Source of the DNA: Acidisoma sp. L85 | GTDB lineage: Bacteria > Pseudomonadota > Alphaproteobacteria > Acetobacterales > Acetobacteraceae | NCBI RefSeq assembly: GCF_009765865.1 | Contig: NZ_LMUQ01000049.1 | Coordinates: 74,351-138,350 of the forward strand | Direction: 5' to 3' | DNA length: 64,000 nucleotides | Part shown: positions 46,804 to 54,942 of the stretch, one piece after another | Position numbering within the stretch: position 1 is the first letter of the stretch | Layout of the letters: each line of letters starts with the position of its first letter | Position numbers and translations under genes: made by a program | Notes under the pieces: model-generated | What the model was told of the DNA's origin: nothing | The model's input: the letters and a program-made list of their open reading frames with translations, nothing else | Database searches by the model: none

Positions 46804-46822
46804 CCACAAGGACTGACCGACT

Positions 46823-48475
46823 ATGGATATTGATGAGAACGACCTCGCCTTCCTTCCTTTGGGAGGGACGGGCGAGATCGGCATGAATTTGAACCTGTAC
46901 CGTTGTAATGGGCAGTGGCTGGCGATTGATTGCGGCCTCGGCTTTGGCGGCCCCGAGCATCCGGAGGCCGAGATCATGGTTCCGGATCCGAGCTTCATCG
47001 CCGAGCGCCGGCAGAAACTCGTTGGCCTGATCATCACTCACGCCCATGAGGATCACATCGGCGCCGTCGCCTGGCTATGGCGCCAGCTGCGCTGCCCGGT
47101 CTATGCGACGCCCTTCACCGCCGCCGTACTGCGCCGGAAGCTCGGGGAGGCAGGGCTGCTGTCGGAGGTGCCGCTCAAGGTGGTGCAGCCGGGGCAGACG
47201 CTTGATCTCGGCACGTTCCACGTCGAGTTCATCCCGATGACGCACTCCGTTCCGGAGGCGCAGGCTTTGGCGATCACCACACCCTATGGTCTGGTCCTGC
47301 ATAGCGGCGACTGGAAGCTCGATCCCGATCCGCTGGTCGGGCCGCTCTCCGACGAGCCGGCGCTGAAGGCGCTGGGCGATCGTGGCGTGCTGGCGATGAT
47401 CGGTGATTCCACCAATGCCTTGGTGGAGGGGCATTCCGGCTCGGAGTCCGAGGTCCGGCGTGCGCTGCCGGCGCTGATTCGCGGGCTGAGCGGGCGTATC
47501 GCGGTAACATGCTTCGCGAGCAATGTCGCACGGGTGGAGACAATTGCGCTTGCCGCTCAGGCGGTAGGCCGTCGCGTAGCGGTGGCGGGTCGCAGCCTTC
47601 GCAATTTGGAGCAGGCCGCGCGCGAATGCGGCTATCTCTCGACGGTGCCGCCCTTCCTGAGCGAGGACGCGGCAGCCGACATTCCCGACGACAACCTACT
47701 GCTCATTGTCTCGGGCAGCCAGGGCGAGGCGCGTAGCGCCATGTCCCGCATCGCGGCCGACAGCCACCCGCGCATTGCGCTGGGCGAAGGCGACACGGTG
47801 ATCTTCTCAAGCCGGGTCATCCCGGGCAACGAGCGCGCTATCAGCACCGTGCAGGACAATCTGGCTCGCCGCGGCGTGCATCTGATGACCGACGACGACC
47901 ACATGGTCCACGTCTCCGGCCACCCGGCGCGCGACGAACTCCGTCGTATCTATGAGTTGGTGCGGCCGACCCACGCCGTGCCGGTCCATGGCGAGTGGCG
48001 CCATCTTGCCGCCCACGCCGCATTGGCGCGGGAAGAGGGGTCGCGACCCTATATGCTGGAAGATGGCGACATCCTGCGGCTGGCTCCGGGGCAGCCGCGC
48101 GTCGTCGATAGCGCTCCGGTCGGACGGCTTGTGGTCGATGGCAATCGGCTGGTGCCGGTTTCCGGCGGCCTCATGGCGGCACGGCGGCGCATGTTGTTCA
48201 ATGGCGTCGTCATCGGCAGCCTGATGGTCGATTCCAATGGGCGGGTCCGGGGTGAAGCGCAGATCAGCGCACCTGGGCTACTCGACTCGGAAGACCCCGA
48301 GACCGCGCGCATGGCGGCGGAGTTCGCGGCCGCGGTGGATGATCTGCCAGGTGCGATGAGGCAAGATGATGTGACGCTCGCCGAGTCTGCGCGGGCTTCG
48401 CTCCGCCGCACGGTGGGCCGCAGGCTGCAGAAGCGGCCCTTGGTGGATGTGCATCTGATGCGAATCGCGGTCTAA
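46823..48475 (+). CDS. rnj: Ribonuclease J
   Basis: A 550-residue metallo-beta-lactamase/beta-CASP ribonuclease. The zinc motif is ITHAHEDHIGAVAWLW; PLGGTGEIGMNLNLY opens the protein; VSGHPARDELRRIYELVRP and PVHGEWRHLAAHA are beta-CASP and motif C. It acts on RNA 5' ends as exonuclease and also cuts internally; in alphaproteobacteria it matures rRNA. It is 20 bases after coaX. Confidence 0.95.
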   Translation: MDIDENDLAFLPLGGTGEIGMNLNLYRCNGQWLAIDCGLGFGGPEHPEAEIMVPDPSFIAERRQKLVGLIITHAHEDHIGAVAWLWRQLRCPVYATPFTAAVLRRKLGEAGLLSEVPLKVVQPGQTLDLGTFHVEFIPMTHSVPEAQALAITTPYGLVLHSGDWKLDPDPLVGPLSDEPALKALGDRGVLAMIGDSTNALVEGHSGSESEVRRALPALIRGLSGRIAVTCFASNVARVETIALAAQAVGRRVAVAGRSLRNLEQAARECGYLSTVPPFLSEDAAADIPDDNLLLIVSGSQGEARSAMSRIAADSHPRIALGEGDTVIFSSRVIPGNERAISTVQDNLARRGVHLMTDDDHMVHVSGHPARDELRRIYELVRPTHAVPVHGEWRHLAAHAALAREEGSRPYMLEDGDILRLAPGQPRVVDSAPVGRLVVDGNRLVPVSGGLMAARRRMLFNGVVIGSLMVDSNGRVRGEAQISAPGLLDSEDPETARMAAEFAAAVDDLPGAMRQDDVTLAESARASLRRTVGRRLQKRPLVDVHLMRIAV

Positions 48476-48503
48476 ACCGTACCAAGCCTGAAAGGTCGCG
48501 AAA

Positions 48504-48770
48504 ATGGCGTGGTTCACCGGCGTGGTGCTCTACGTTCTCATTTGGTGGTCCCTGCTTTTCGCTGTGCTGCCCTTCAGCAGTCCGGCGACGAGCGAGGCCG
48601 ATCCGGTTTCCGGCTGGCGGGGAACGCCGACCCGCCCCTTCATCAAGCGCACGATCCTGCGCACGACGGTCATCACGACGATTGTGTGGCTTTGCGTATG
48701 GGCCCTGATCCATAGCGGCTGGATCAGTTTCCACCATGGTTGGTTCGCCATGACGGAGGACCAAGGGTGA
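48504..48770 (+). CDS. DUF1467 family small membrane protein
   Basis: An 88-residue protein with two membrane helices (WFTGVVLYVLIWWSLLFAVL and TTVITTIVWLCVWALIHSG) joined by a polar loop. This is the pattern of the DUF1467 family, found next to rnj or proS in many alphaproteobacteria. Function unknown. It lies 28 bases after rnj, probably in the same transcript. Confidence 0.85.
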   Translation: MAWFTGVVLYVLIWWSLLFAVLPFSSPATSEADPVSGWRGTPTRPFIKRTILRTTVITTIVWLCVWALIHSGWISFHHGWFAMTEDQG

Positions 48771-48800
48771 CACGGCGGCAGGCTCTTGCGGCGGCCGTGT
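48770..48800 (+). terminator. Hairpin after the DUF1467 gene
   Basis: ACACGGC pairs with GCCGTGT around a 17-base loop, starting at the last base of the DUF1467 stop. There is no T-run. It could end the long nuo-to-DUF1467 transcript before tRNA-Val. Confidence 0.3.
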
Positions 48801-48833
48801 GCAGCGGCTAGGAAGTCGCCGCATCGGGTTCGT

Positions 48834-48908
48834 GGGCGCATAGCTCAGCGGGAGAGCACCACCTTGACACGGTGGGGGTCACAGGTTCAATCCCTGTTGC
48901 GCCCACCA
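48834..48908 (+). tRNA. tRNA-Val (anticodon GAC)
   Basis: The 75-base gene has acceptor GGGCGCA with TGCGCCC, discriminator A and encoded CCA. The anticodon arm is CCACC-TTGACAC-GGTGG with anticodon GAC, and the T loop is TTCAATC. It is the second valine tRNA of the window; with the UAC one it covers all valine codons. Confidence 0.96.
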
Positions 48909-48959
48909 CGAACCGACCGGCAGCCATCCGAAGCCTTTAGCGCTTTCGCGAAGCGAGGC

Positions 48960-49958
48960 ATGCCCTGTCCCCCGGACCCTCCCATTAGCCCCCCTCAGTC
49001 TGACCATTTCGACGGCCGGCGCTTCCGCAATCCCGGGACCTCGTCACGGTCGGGTGGGTTGCTGGCGGTGCTGAAATGGCAGATGCGGCGCGACCGTGTA
49101 CGATGGCCGGACAGCATCGTCGATCCTCGCTACAATCCACCTCCGGAGCCCAACTCGCCTAGGGATATCGTTGCGACCTACATCGGCCATTCGACGTTCC
49201 TGCTCCGCCTCGGCGGCCTCACGATCCTGACCGACCCGATCTTCAGCCTTCGCTGCTCGCCTGTTTCCTGGGCAGGCCCCAAGCGTGTTCGGCCTCCCGG
49301 ACTGGCGCTCGCCGATCTTCCGCCCATCGACCTGATCCTGCTGTCTCACAATCACTATGATCATATGGACCTACCGAGCCTTCGCGCCCTTCGCAGCCGA
49401 GGGGACACGGTCGTCGTCACGACACTGGGCAATGGGCCACGCCTGAGGCGGCTGGGCTTCACGCGCGTGGAGGCCTTGGATTGGTGGGGCAGTACCCAGA
49501 TCGGTGACGCAAGGGTAACAGCGACGCCGGCGCGTCATTTCGCCGCCCGCACGCTTTGGGATCGCAATCGAACACTGTGGTCCGGCTTCATGATAGAGGC
49601 CGCAGAGCGACGATTGCTCTTCGCGGGCGACTCAGGTGCAGGCGGACATTGGGCCGAGATCGGGAAAAGATTGGGGCCACCCGATTTGGCCCTCTTGCCG
49701 ATCGGAGCTTATGAGCCCCGTTGGATGATGGCCCCCGTGCATATGAACCCGCACGAGGCCGTGCAGGCTCATCAGGCACTTGGGGCACAGCGTTCGATTG
49801 GGATGCATTTTGGGACGTTTCGGCTCACGGACGAAGCGGTCGATGCCCCCGTTCAGACGCTCTCCGTTGCACTGAAGGCGGCTGCAATAGAGCCGTCCCA
49901 ATTCTCAACCCTGGGCTTCGGTCAAAGCATGGTTGCAATAAAAGATGACGCCGACTGA
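48960..49958 (+). CDS. Metallo-beta-lactamase-fold hydrolase, NAPE-PLD/UlaG-like
   Basis: A 332-residue enzyme of the beta-lactamase domain 2 type. The metal motif is SHNHYDHMD, with an N-terminal ATYIGHSTFLLRLGGL stretch and later ATPARHFAAR and FAGDSGAG. This is the layout of NAPE-PLD and RomA-like proteins. The substrate is unknown. I start at ATG 48960 since the frame upstream runs through tRNA-Val. There is no obvious operon partner. Confidence 0.87.
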   Translation: MPCPPDPPISPPQSDHFDGRRFRNPGTSSRSGGLLAVLKWQMRRDRVRWPDSIVDPRYNPPPEPNSPRDIVATYIGHSTFLLRLGGLTILTDPIFSLRCSPVSWAGPKRVRPPGLALADLPPIDLILLSHNHYDHMDLPSLRALRSRGDTVVVTTLGNGPRLRRLGFTRVEALDWWGSTQIGDARVTATPARHFAARTLWDRNRTLWSGFMIEAAERRLLFAGDSGAGGHWAEIGKRLGPPDLALLPIGAYEPRWMMAPVHMNPHEAVQAHQALGAQRSIGMHFGTFRLTDEAVDAPVQTLSVALKAAAIEPSQFSTLGFGQSMVAIKDDAD

Positions 49959-50134
49959 GACAAAGCTAATTTCCTAAAGGTATCGTTCCGCAAGAATTTG
50001 CTTGCGGAGACGATTCATTGATAAATCGGACGAAAATTTCTAACAGTATATTTTTTAATACATTTCAATTTATTTTCGTCGTTGACCGGCACACGCGGAA
50101 GTAGCACTCTCTTCACAACCTAGGAGTGCACCCC
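49959..50134 (+). promoter_or_regulatory. AT-rich leader of the CtrA-like gene
   Basis: This 176-base gap is far richer in A and T than its surroundings (for example 50021-50080). It holds a perfect inverted repeat TCCGCAAG-N6-CTTGCGGA (49987-50008), directly followed by a GATTC site (50012-50016) of the GANTC type methylated by CcrM in alphaproteobacteria. A TAGGAG ribosome binding site precedes the gene. Promoter boxes cannot be fixed by eye. Confidence 0.45.
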
Positions 50135-50845
50135 ATGCGCATCGTCTTGGTCGAAGATGAACCAAATTCAGTCGCGGCCGTCATGCTGGCTCTCAAATCC
50201 ACGGGGGCGGTCGTCGAACACGTCGAAACAGGGGAAGAAGCCCTGCTTCTCGCGAAACGATACGATTATGACCTAATGATCCTGGATCTTATGCTTCCAG
50301 ACATGGAAGGTTATGAGGTCATCCGGCGGCTACGCTGGGCGCGCCTTGATCTCCCAATCCTTGTCTTGTCAGGCCTTACCCGGCCGCAAGCGAAGGTGAA
50401 GGGGTTCTCGCTGGGTGCCGATGATTTCCTGGCGAAGCCGTTCGATCAGACTGAGTTGCATGCCCGCGTGCAAGCGCTCGTACGCCGCTCCAAGGGCCTC
50501 AGCCATTCCAAGATTCAGATCGGTCCCGTCGTCCTCGATATGGACGGTCACGGTGTCACCGTGAACGACCAGGACGTGCATCTCACCGAGAAGGAATATG
50601 CGATTCTCGAGCTGATGTTCCTTCGCAGCGGAACGATTATCGCGAAGGAATCGTTTCTTAACCATCTCTACGGCGGCAACGATGAGCCAGATATCAAGAT
50701 CATCGACGTTTTCGTTTGCAAGCTGAGGAAAAAACTTCAGGCCGCGGGAGCCTCCAGCGTCATCTCCACCGTCTGGGGAAGAGGCTACATCGTCAAGGAG
50801 AATTCCGAAAGAATGCCCGAACGCGGCGAGGTTGTCGCGGCCTAA
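50135..50845 (+). CDS. ctrA: CtrA-type response regulator
   Basis: A 236-residue two-component regulator. The receiver domain has the phosphate acceptor Asp51 (LMILDLMLPDMEGYE) and Lys in FLAKPFDQTEL. The OmpR-type winged helix ends FLNHLYGGNDEPDIKIIDVF and STVWGRGYIV. The HLYGG-DEP-KIIDVF-CKLRKKL block and the D51 position match CtrA, the alphaproteobacterial cell-cycle and motility regulator. Several receiver positions differ, so it may be a second, CtrA-like copy. The ATG 50135 is preferred over a GTG three codons upstream. Confidence 0.85.
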   Translation: MRIVLVEDEPNSVAAVMLALKSTGAVVEHVETGEEALLLAKRYDYDLMILDLMLPDMEGYEVIRRLRWARLDLPILVLSGLTRPQAKVKGFSLGADDFLAKPFDQTELHARVQALVRRSKGLSHSKIQIGPVVLDMDGHGVTVNDQDVHLTEKEYAILELMFLRSGTIIAKESFLNHLYGGNDEPDIKIIDVFVCKLRKKLQAAGASSVISTVWGRGYIVKENSERMPERGEVVAA

Positions 50846-50869
50846 CCGCTCACATTAGCGGCTGCTTTT
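50846..50869 (+). terminator. Short hairpin after the ctrA-like gene
   Basis: CCGCT-CACATT-AGCGG starts at the base after the stop codon and is followed by ctgctttt. The stem has only five pairs, so this is a weak intrinsic terminator candidate. Confidence 0.4.
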
Positions 50870-50925
50870 CAACGACGGAAATGCGTTCTATTTTATCTTC
50901 GCGGCCGCCGGACCGGCCGTCGCGG

Positions 50926-51015
50926 GGATGGGTGGCCGAGTGGTTTAAGGCAGCGGTCTTGAAAACCGCCGTGCGTGCAAGCGTACCGTGGGTTCGAATC
51001 CCACCCCATCCGCCA
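50926..51015 (+). tRNA. tRNA-Ser (anticodon UGA)
   Basis: The 90-base class II tRNA has acceptor GGATGGG with CCCATCC, discriminator G and encoded CCA. The anticodon arm is GCGGT-CTTGAAA-ACCGC with anticodon TGA. A long variable arm and the T arm GTGGG-TTCGAAT-CCCAC follow. Poorly coding sequence lies downstream. Confidence 0.96.
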
Positions 51016-51693
51016 GAGTCTATGTGTCCGACCTTGAGACTTAGGTAACGGATCGTTCCTGAGACATGGCTGACAACCTCGAGTGGAGGCGATTGTCTCA
51101 TAGAGCAGCAAGCACTCGAAGCTTGGTCGGTGACATTGAGCGGGCAGCAGCATTGGCCGTCACCGAGCCTGAACTCGCCCTTGAAGTCGGCACGCAGAGA
51201 TCGTCGCAAAAGGGTTTGGTCATCGATCCCCAGTTGTTCCGCGTCGTCCCGGTCGCTCCAAAATCTCATAGGGTCGGGTACGGAAAATGCGTCCATCGGA
51301 GTTCGATTTTCTACACGACATCGAAACGAAAACTGCTACCGCCGCGCTCCCGCGGAGAGCCCCCACACGAACTTCGAGTTCGCTTACGAGCACCGCTGGG
51401 CAACGCGCGGAGATGCCTGCCGCGATGCGCAAGCCCCACGCCGAAGACCTGTCACAATCGACTATAGATGCGTTCATGCGGGACTGTGGAAAGCCAATGC
51501 ACAAGTCTCCAGCCACGTTCCTCGCCGGCGAGTGCCGCACCATTGCAAACGTGCATCGGTGGAAATTCCAGGAAACCCCGGAAATTCCAGTCGCGGCGTT
51601 TGCGGATCGTAGTTTGGCTCTGCTAACGAAGAGCGGGATCATCTTGTAGGAAGGCACCACGTTGAGATTTGCCAAAACGTAACGTCCTCGACA
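51016..51693. other. Poorly coding stretch after tRNA-Ser
   Basis: No gene here is convincing. The best frame (51287-51649, plus strand, 120 codons, ATG after CGGAAA) has no recognisable domain and a composition unlike its neighbours. Several frames overlap with none dominant, as in decayed or non-coding DNA. No transposase and no matching terminal inverted repeats were found by eye. I see no copy of the tRNA 3' end downstream that would mark an integrated element. Confidence 0.4.
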
Positions 51694-52080
51694 TTGTCGC
51701 GATGTGCGCCGACGATTACGCTACCTACACACAAGCATAAGCGGGATTTGTGGCCGGTGTTTGAACAGTCGTCGTTTCACGTTCTTCGATATCGGCAGGC
51801 GGAACCTCATCCGGACGGAACCAGAAACCGCAACTCTTATTTTGTCGAAGTCGAGATTGGCGGCGTTGTGTACGAGGTAGGGATTGTGCGGGCCAACGGC
51901 CGTGCGCAAGTGCCCGAAAAGCTAAAGGGCCATCCGTTAGCCCAAGACATCAAGGGAGCCGCATTGGAGTTTGTGCTGCAAGATCTTCAAGCCAAGCTGA
52001 CGGCGACTTGGCCTCGCCGCATGGGGGAGCGATTGGCGCGCGGGGTGCCCCGCGTCAACGAACCCCGCTTGGGTGAATGA
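51694..52080 (+). CDS. Hypothetical protein
   Basis: A frame of up to 128 residues. The middle (SYFVEVEIGGVVYEVGIVRANGRAQVPE, shown here as SYFVEVEIGGVVYEV) has the even pattern of beta strands of a real protein. The end (KGAALEFVLQDLQAKL) looks like a helix. The start is unsure: the TTG at 51694 has no ribosome binding site, and no ATG is available in the first half. It may be a decayed or horizontally acquired gene. Function unknown. Confidence 0.4.
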   Translation: MSRCAPTITLPTHKHKRDLWPVFEQSSFHVLRYRQAEPHPDGTRNRNSYFVEVEIGGVVYEVGIVRANGRAQVPEKLKGHPLAQDIKGAALEFVLQDLQAKLTATWPRRMGERLARGVPRVNEPRLGE

Positions 52081-52607
52081 CATTCACGTGTCTTGCCGCC
52101 TCTACGCGCCGCATGCCTTCTAGCGGGCTATACCCAAGCTCAATTGCATTTTTTTGGACGCGGACGGAAGCCGCGCTGCGTCAAGGGCGAGGCTGCGATA
52201 CCTGCAGTCTTAGGTTGCAATGACGTTTCGGCACTCGCCGCAGACTTCGGGTCGCGGCAGCGGATGCAGCGACGTATAACATCATGCGGCAATGTAAGGC
52301 CGCCGCCGTGGAGCATGCCGGTGTCGCACCGGGCCTCAATGTCCCGAGAAAATCCTGCGTCCTCGCGCTACCCTATGCAACCATGGCGGGAATGCTGCGC
52401 TGCGTCAAGAAATTCAGTCGCTCGCGGACTACTGGCGGCCGGCAGGCGATATATCACCGATCGGCCCGGCCCGTCTCGGGGGTCGCGTGTTGCCGCCGAC
52501 CGGATTGTCACTGCAGAGTTCGGTTGAGGTGTGTAGGGCTTTCAGGCGGGGTGCGGTTAACCTGCCCGAGCTTAGACCGCCCGCCTGGGGTCATTCTGGA
52601 GTGGAAG
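52081..52607. other. Gap without a supported gene
   Basis: About 530 bases before the SDR gene contain only overlapping, low-quality frames (for example 52093-52527). None has a ribosome binding site or a recognisable domain. The frame that reads into the SDR from 52284 is an upstream extension of that gene, not a real N-terminus. The promoter of the SDR and possibly of the Liv genes should be here. Confidence 0.45.
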
Positions 52608-53372
52608 ATGGATTTGCAGCTTGCCGGCAAACGCGTCGTTATTACTGGAGGCTCGAAGGGCATCGGCCGAGCGGCTGCGGAGACGCTTGCCGCGGAAGGA
52701 TGCGAGTTGCTACTCGTCGCGCGTGATCCGGCTGCTCTGAACGAGACTGCAGCCGGGATCCGGGAGCGCTTTCAGGTGGCTGTCTCCACATTTGCGATTG
52801 ATCTTTCCAGCGATGCGGCGGCACGCGCTGTCGCTGAGACGGCTGGGGACTTCGATATATTGGTGAACAATGCGGGCGCGATACCGCCGGGGACGCTCAC
52901 TGCCGTGGATGACGCCACTTGGCGCAAGGCCTGGGACCTGAAGGTGTTCGGCTTCATCTCCCTCAGCCGGGCGGTGTATCCCATGTTGGCGAAGCGAGGC
53001 GGCGGGGTGATCGTCAATGTGATTGGCTCGGCCGGGGAACGATTCGATCCTGCCTATATCACGGGCTCGGCCGGCAATGCCGCGCTGATGGGTTTTACGC
53101 GGGCCTTGGCCGGCGGCAGCCATAAGGATGGTATTCGGGCGGTTGGCATCAATCCTGGGCCAGTTCTAACCAAGCGGCTGGAGATGCTGCAGCGTGCGCG
53201 GGCCGAGCGCGAATTCGGGGATGCGGAGCGCTGGCCGGAACTGCTGAAGGGCATGCCCTTCGGTCGCCCAGCTTCCCCCGAGGAAATCGGCGCCGCCGTG
53301 GCATTCCTGGCGAGCCCGAGATCGGCCTATACCTCGGGCACGATTCTCACGATTGACGGCGGCGGCCGATAG
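52608..53372 (+). CDS. SDR-family oxidoreductase
   Basis: A 254-residue short-chain dehydrogenase: GGSKGIGRAAAETLA cofactor motif, ILVNNAGAIPPG, catalytic Ser in VNVIGSAGE, and the tail FLASPRSAYTSGTILTIDGG. At the usual YxxxK position it reads YITGSAGNAALMGF: Tyr is present, but the fourth residue on is Ser, so the catalytic lysine is not where expected. This matches an atypical SDR subgroup with altered active site; activity should be doubted. It lies 90 bases before the Liv transporter on the same strand and may share its substrate pathway. Confidence 0.8.
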   Translation: MDLQLAGKRVVITGGSKGIGRAAAETLAAEGCELLLVARDPAALNETAAGIRERFQVAVSTFAIDLSSDAAARAVAETAGDFDILVNNAGAIPPGTLTAVDDATWRKAWDLKVFGFISLSRAVYPMLAKRGGGVIVNVIGSAGERFDPAYITGSAGNAALMGFTRALAGGSHKDGIRAVGINPGPVLTKRLEMLQRARAEREFGDAERWPELLKGMPFGRPASPEEIGAAVAFLASPRSAYTSGTILTIDGGGR

Positions 53373-53462
53373 GGCGGGACTAGATCGTCTCCGTGGATTG
53401 CGCCTCTCGGGGGTCTATGCGACTTATTTTGGTAAGGCACCGACAACGCGGGAAGAGACAAT

Positions 53463-54215
53463 TTGGCCGAAGCGATCCTGGAGACGGCCGGTCTGAGCAA
53501 GGTCTTTGGCGGCTTCTCGGCGGTCAGTGATGTCAAGTTACGGATTGAAACGAATAGTATTCACGCGCTGATCGGACCCAACGGCGCCGGCAAAACCACT
53601 TGCTTCAATCTGCTCACGAAATTTCTTCAGCCCAGCGCGGGCACGATCCATTTTCAAGGCGAGGATATCACGAGGTTGAAACCCGCCGACATCGCTCGTC
53701 GCGGTCTGGTTCGCAGTTTTCAAATCTCCGCGGTGTTTGGCCACCTAACAGCCGCTGAGAATATTCGCATCGCGCTTCAGCGGAAACGAGGGCGGAGCTT
53801 TGACTTCTGGCGGTCGGATGCCGTGCTTCGCCGGTACAATGATCGCGCGCATGAACTGCTTTTCGATGTCGGGCTAGCGGATGCCGCGGCAACCCCGGCG
53901 GCGGAACTCTCGTACGGTCGCAAGCGCGCGCTGGAGATAGCGACGACGCTCGCATTGGATCCGGTTCTAATGCTGCTGGATGAGCCAACGGCGGGCATGA
54001 CGGAGGCGGACGTTCTCCGCATCGTGGCGCTGATCGGCCGCATCAGGGCCGGTCGCAGTATCCTTATGGTGGAACACAATCTCTCGGTCGTCTCCGGTCT
54101 CTCGGACCGAATCACCGTGCTGACGCGTGGGAGAATTTTGGCGGAAGGGGACTACCAGACAGTTGCCAATAACCGTGACGTGATCACGGCATATCTGGGA
54201 ACCGACTATGCTTGA
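53463..54215 (+). CDS. livG: Branched-chain amino acid-type ABC transporter ATPase LivG-like
   Basis: A 250-residue ATPase: Walker A GPNGAGKTT, signature ELSYGRKRALEIA (a LivG-type variant of LSGGQ), Walker B LMLLDEPTAGM and HNLSVVSGLSDRI. The TTG start at 53463 follows GGAAGAGAC; no ATG is better placed. LivG-type systems import hydrophobic amino acids, amides, urea or aromatic acids. Its end overlaps livF. Confidence 0.9.
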   Translation: MAEAILETAGLSKVFGGFSAVSDVKLRIETNSIHALIGPNGAGKTTCFNLLTKFLQPSAGTIHFQGEDITRLKPADIARRGLVRSFQISAVFGHLTAAENIRIALQRKRGRSFDFWRSDAVLRRYNDRAHELLFDVGLADAAATPAAELSYGRKRALEIATTLALDPVLMLLDEPTAGMTEADVLRIVALIGRIRAGRSILMVEHNLSVVSGLSDRITVLTRGRILAEGDYQTVANNRDVITAYLGTDYA

Positions 54216-54900
54216 GGTCCAAGGCCTCAACGCCTGGTACGACGAGAGCCACGTTCTCCACGGGCTGGATTTCGAGGTGCGTGAAGGCGAGGTGGTCACT
54301 CTGCTTGGCCGAAATGGCGCGGGCAAGAGTACAACGCTGAAGTCGATCATGGGTCTGGTGCCGCGCCGGGAAGGCAGTATCAAGTTTCGCGGCGAGGAAC
54401 TCGTTAATGCGCGGCCCGATATCGTCGGCCGGCGCGGCATCGGATTTTGCCCTGAGAATCGCGGCATTTTCGCGGGTCTGAGCGTCACGGAGAATCTGCT
54501 GCTTCCCCCCATTGTCGCCCCAGGCGGGATGACGATTGACGAGATCCATACCCTCTTCCCAAACCTGAAGGAGCGTGCCCGTAGTCCGGGTACGAAACTT
54601 TCCGGCGGCGAGCAGCAGATGCTTGCGATCGCCCGCATTCTTCGCACGGGCGCGAAGCTTCTTTTGCTTGATGAACCAACGGAAGGTCTCGCCCCCGTCA
54701 TTGTACAACAGATCGGTTTAATGATCGCTGAGATCAAACGCCGTGGCTTCACTGTGCTTCTGGTCGAGCAGAATTTTCGCTTTGCATCCAAACTCGCTGA
54801 TCGCCATTACGTCATCGAGCTCGGCCAGGTCGTCGATATGATACCGAACCACGAACTCGGAGCCCGCATGGGCGAGCTGCAAAAGAGGCTCGGCGTCTGA
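54208..54900 (+). CDS. livF: Branched-chain amino acid-type ABC transporter ATPase LivF-like
   Basis: A 230-residue ATPase: Walker A GRNGAGKST, signature LSGGEQQMLAIARI, Walker B LLLLDEPTEGLAP and the LivF-type switch VEQNFRFA. Its ATG overlaps the livG stop by eight bases. Pairs with livG to drive the importer. Confidence 0.92.
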   Translation: MLEVQGLNAWYDESHVLHGLDFEVREGEVVTLLGRNGAGKSTTLKSIMGLVPRREGSIKFRGEELVNARPDIVGRRGIGFCPENRGIFAGLSVTENLLLPPIVAPGGMTIDEIHTLFPNLKERARSPGTKLSGGEQQMLAIARILRTGAKLLLLDEPTEGLAPVIVQQIGLMIAEIKRRGFTVLLVEQNFRFASKLADRHYVIELGQVVDMIPNHELGARMGELQKRLGV

Positions 54901-54942
54901 CGAGCCGCTGACGTCGCGTTGAATAGCAAGGGAGAAGTCAAA

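Noticed and set aside
51022-51075. Possible insertion sequence end near tRNA-Ser
   Set aside because: The sequence looked IS-like to me, but no transposase and no inverted partner copy were found.
52093-52527. Plus-strand 144-codon open frame
   Set aside because: No start signal and no domain; a faint resemblance to an XRE helix near its start is too weak.
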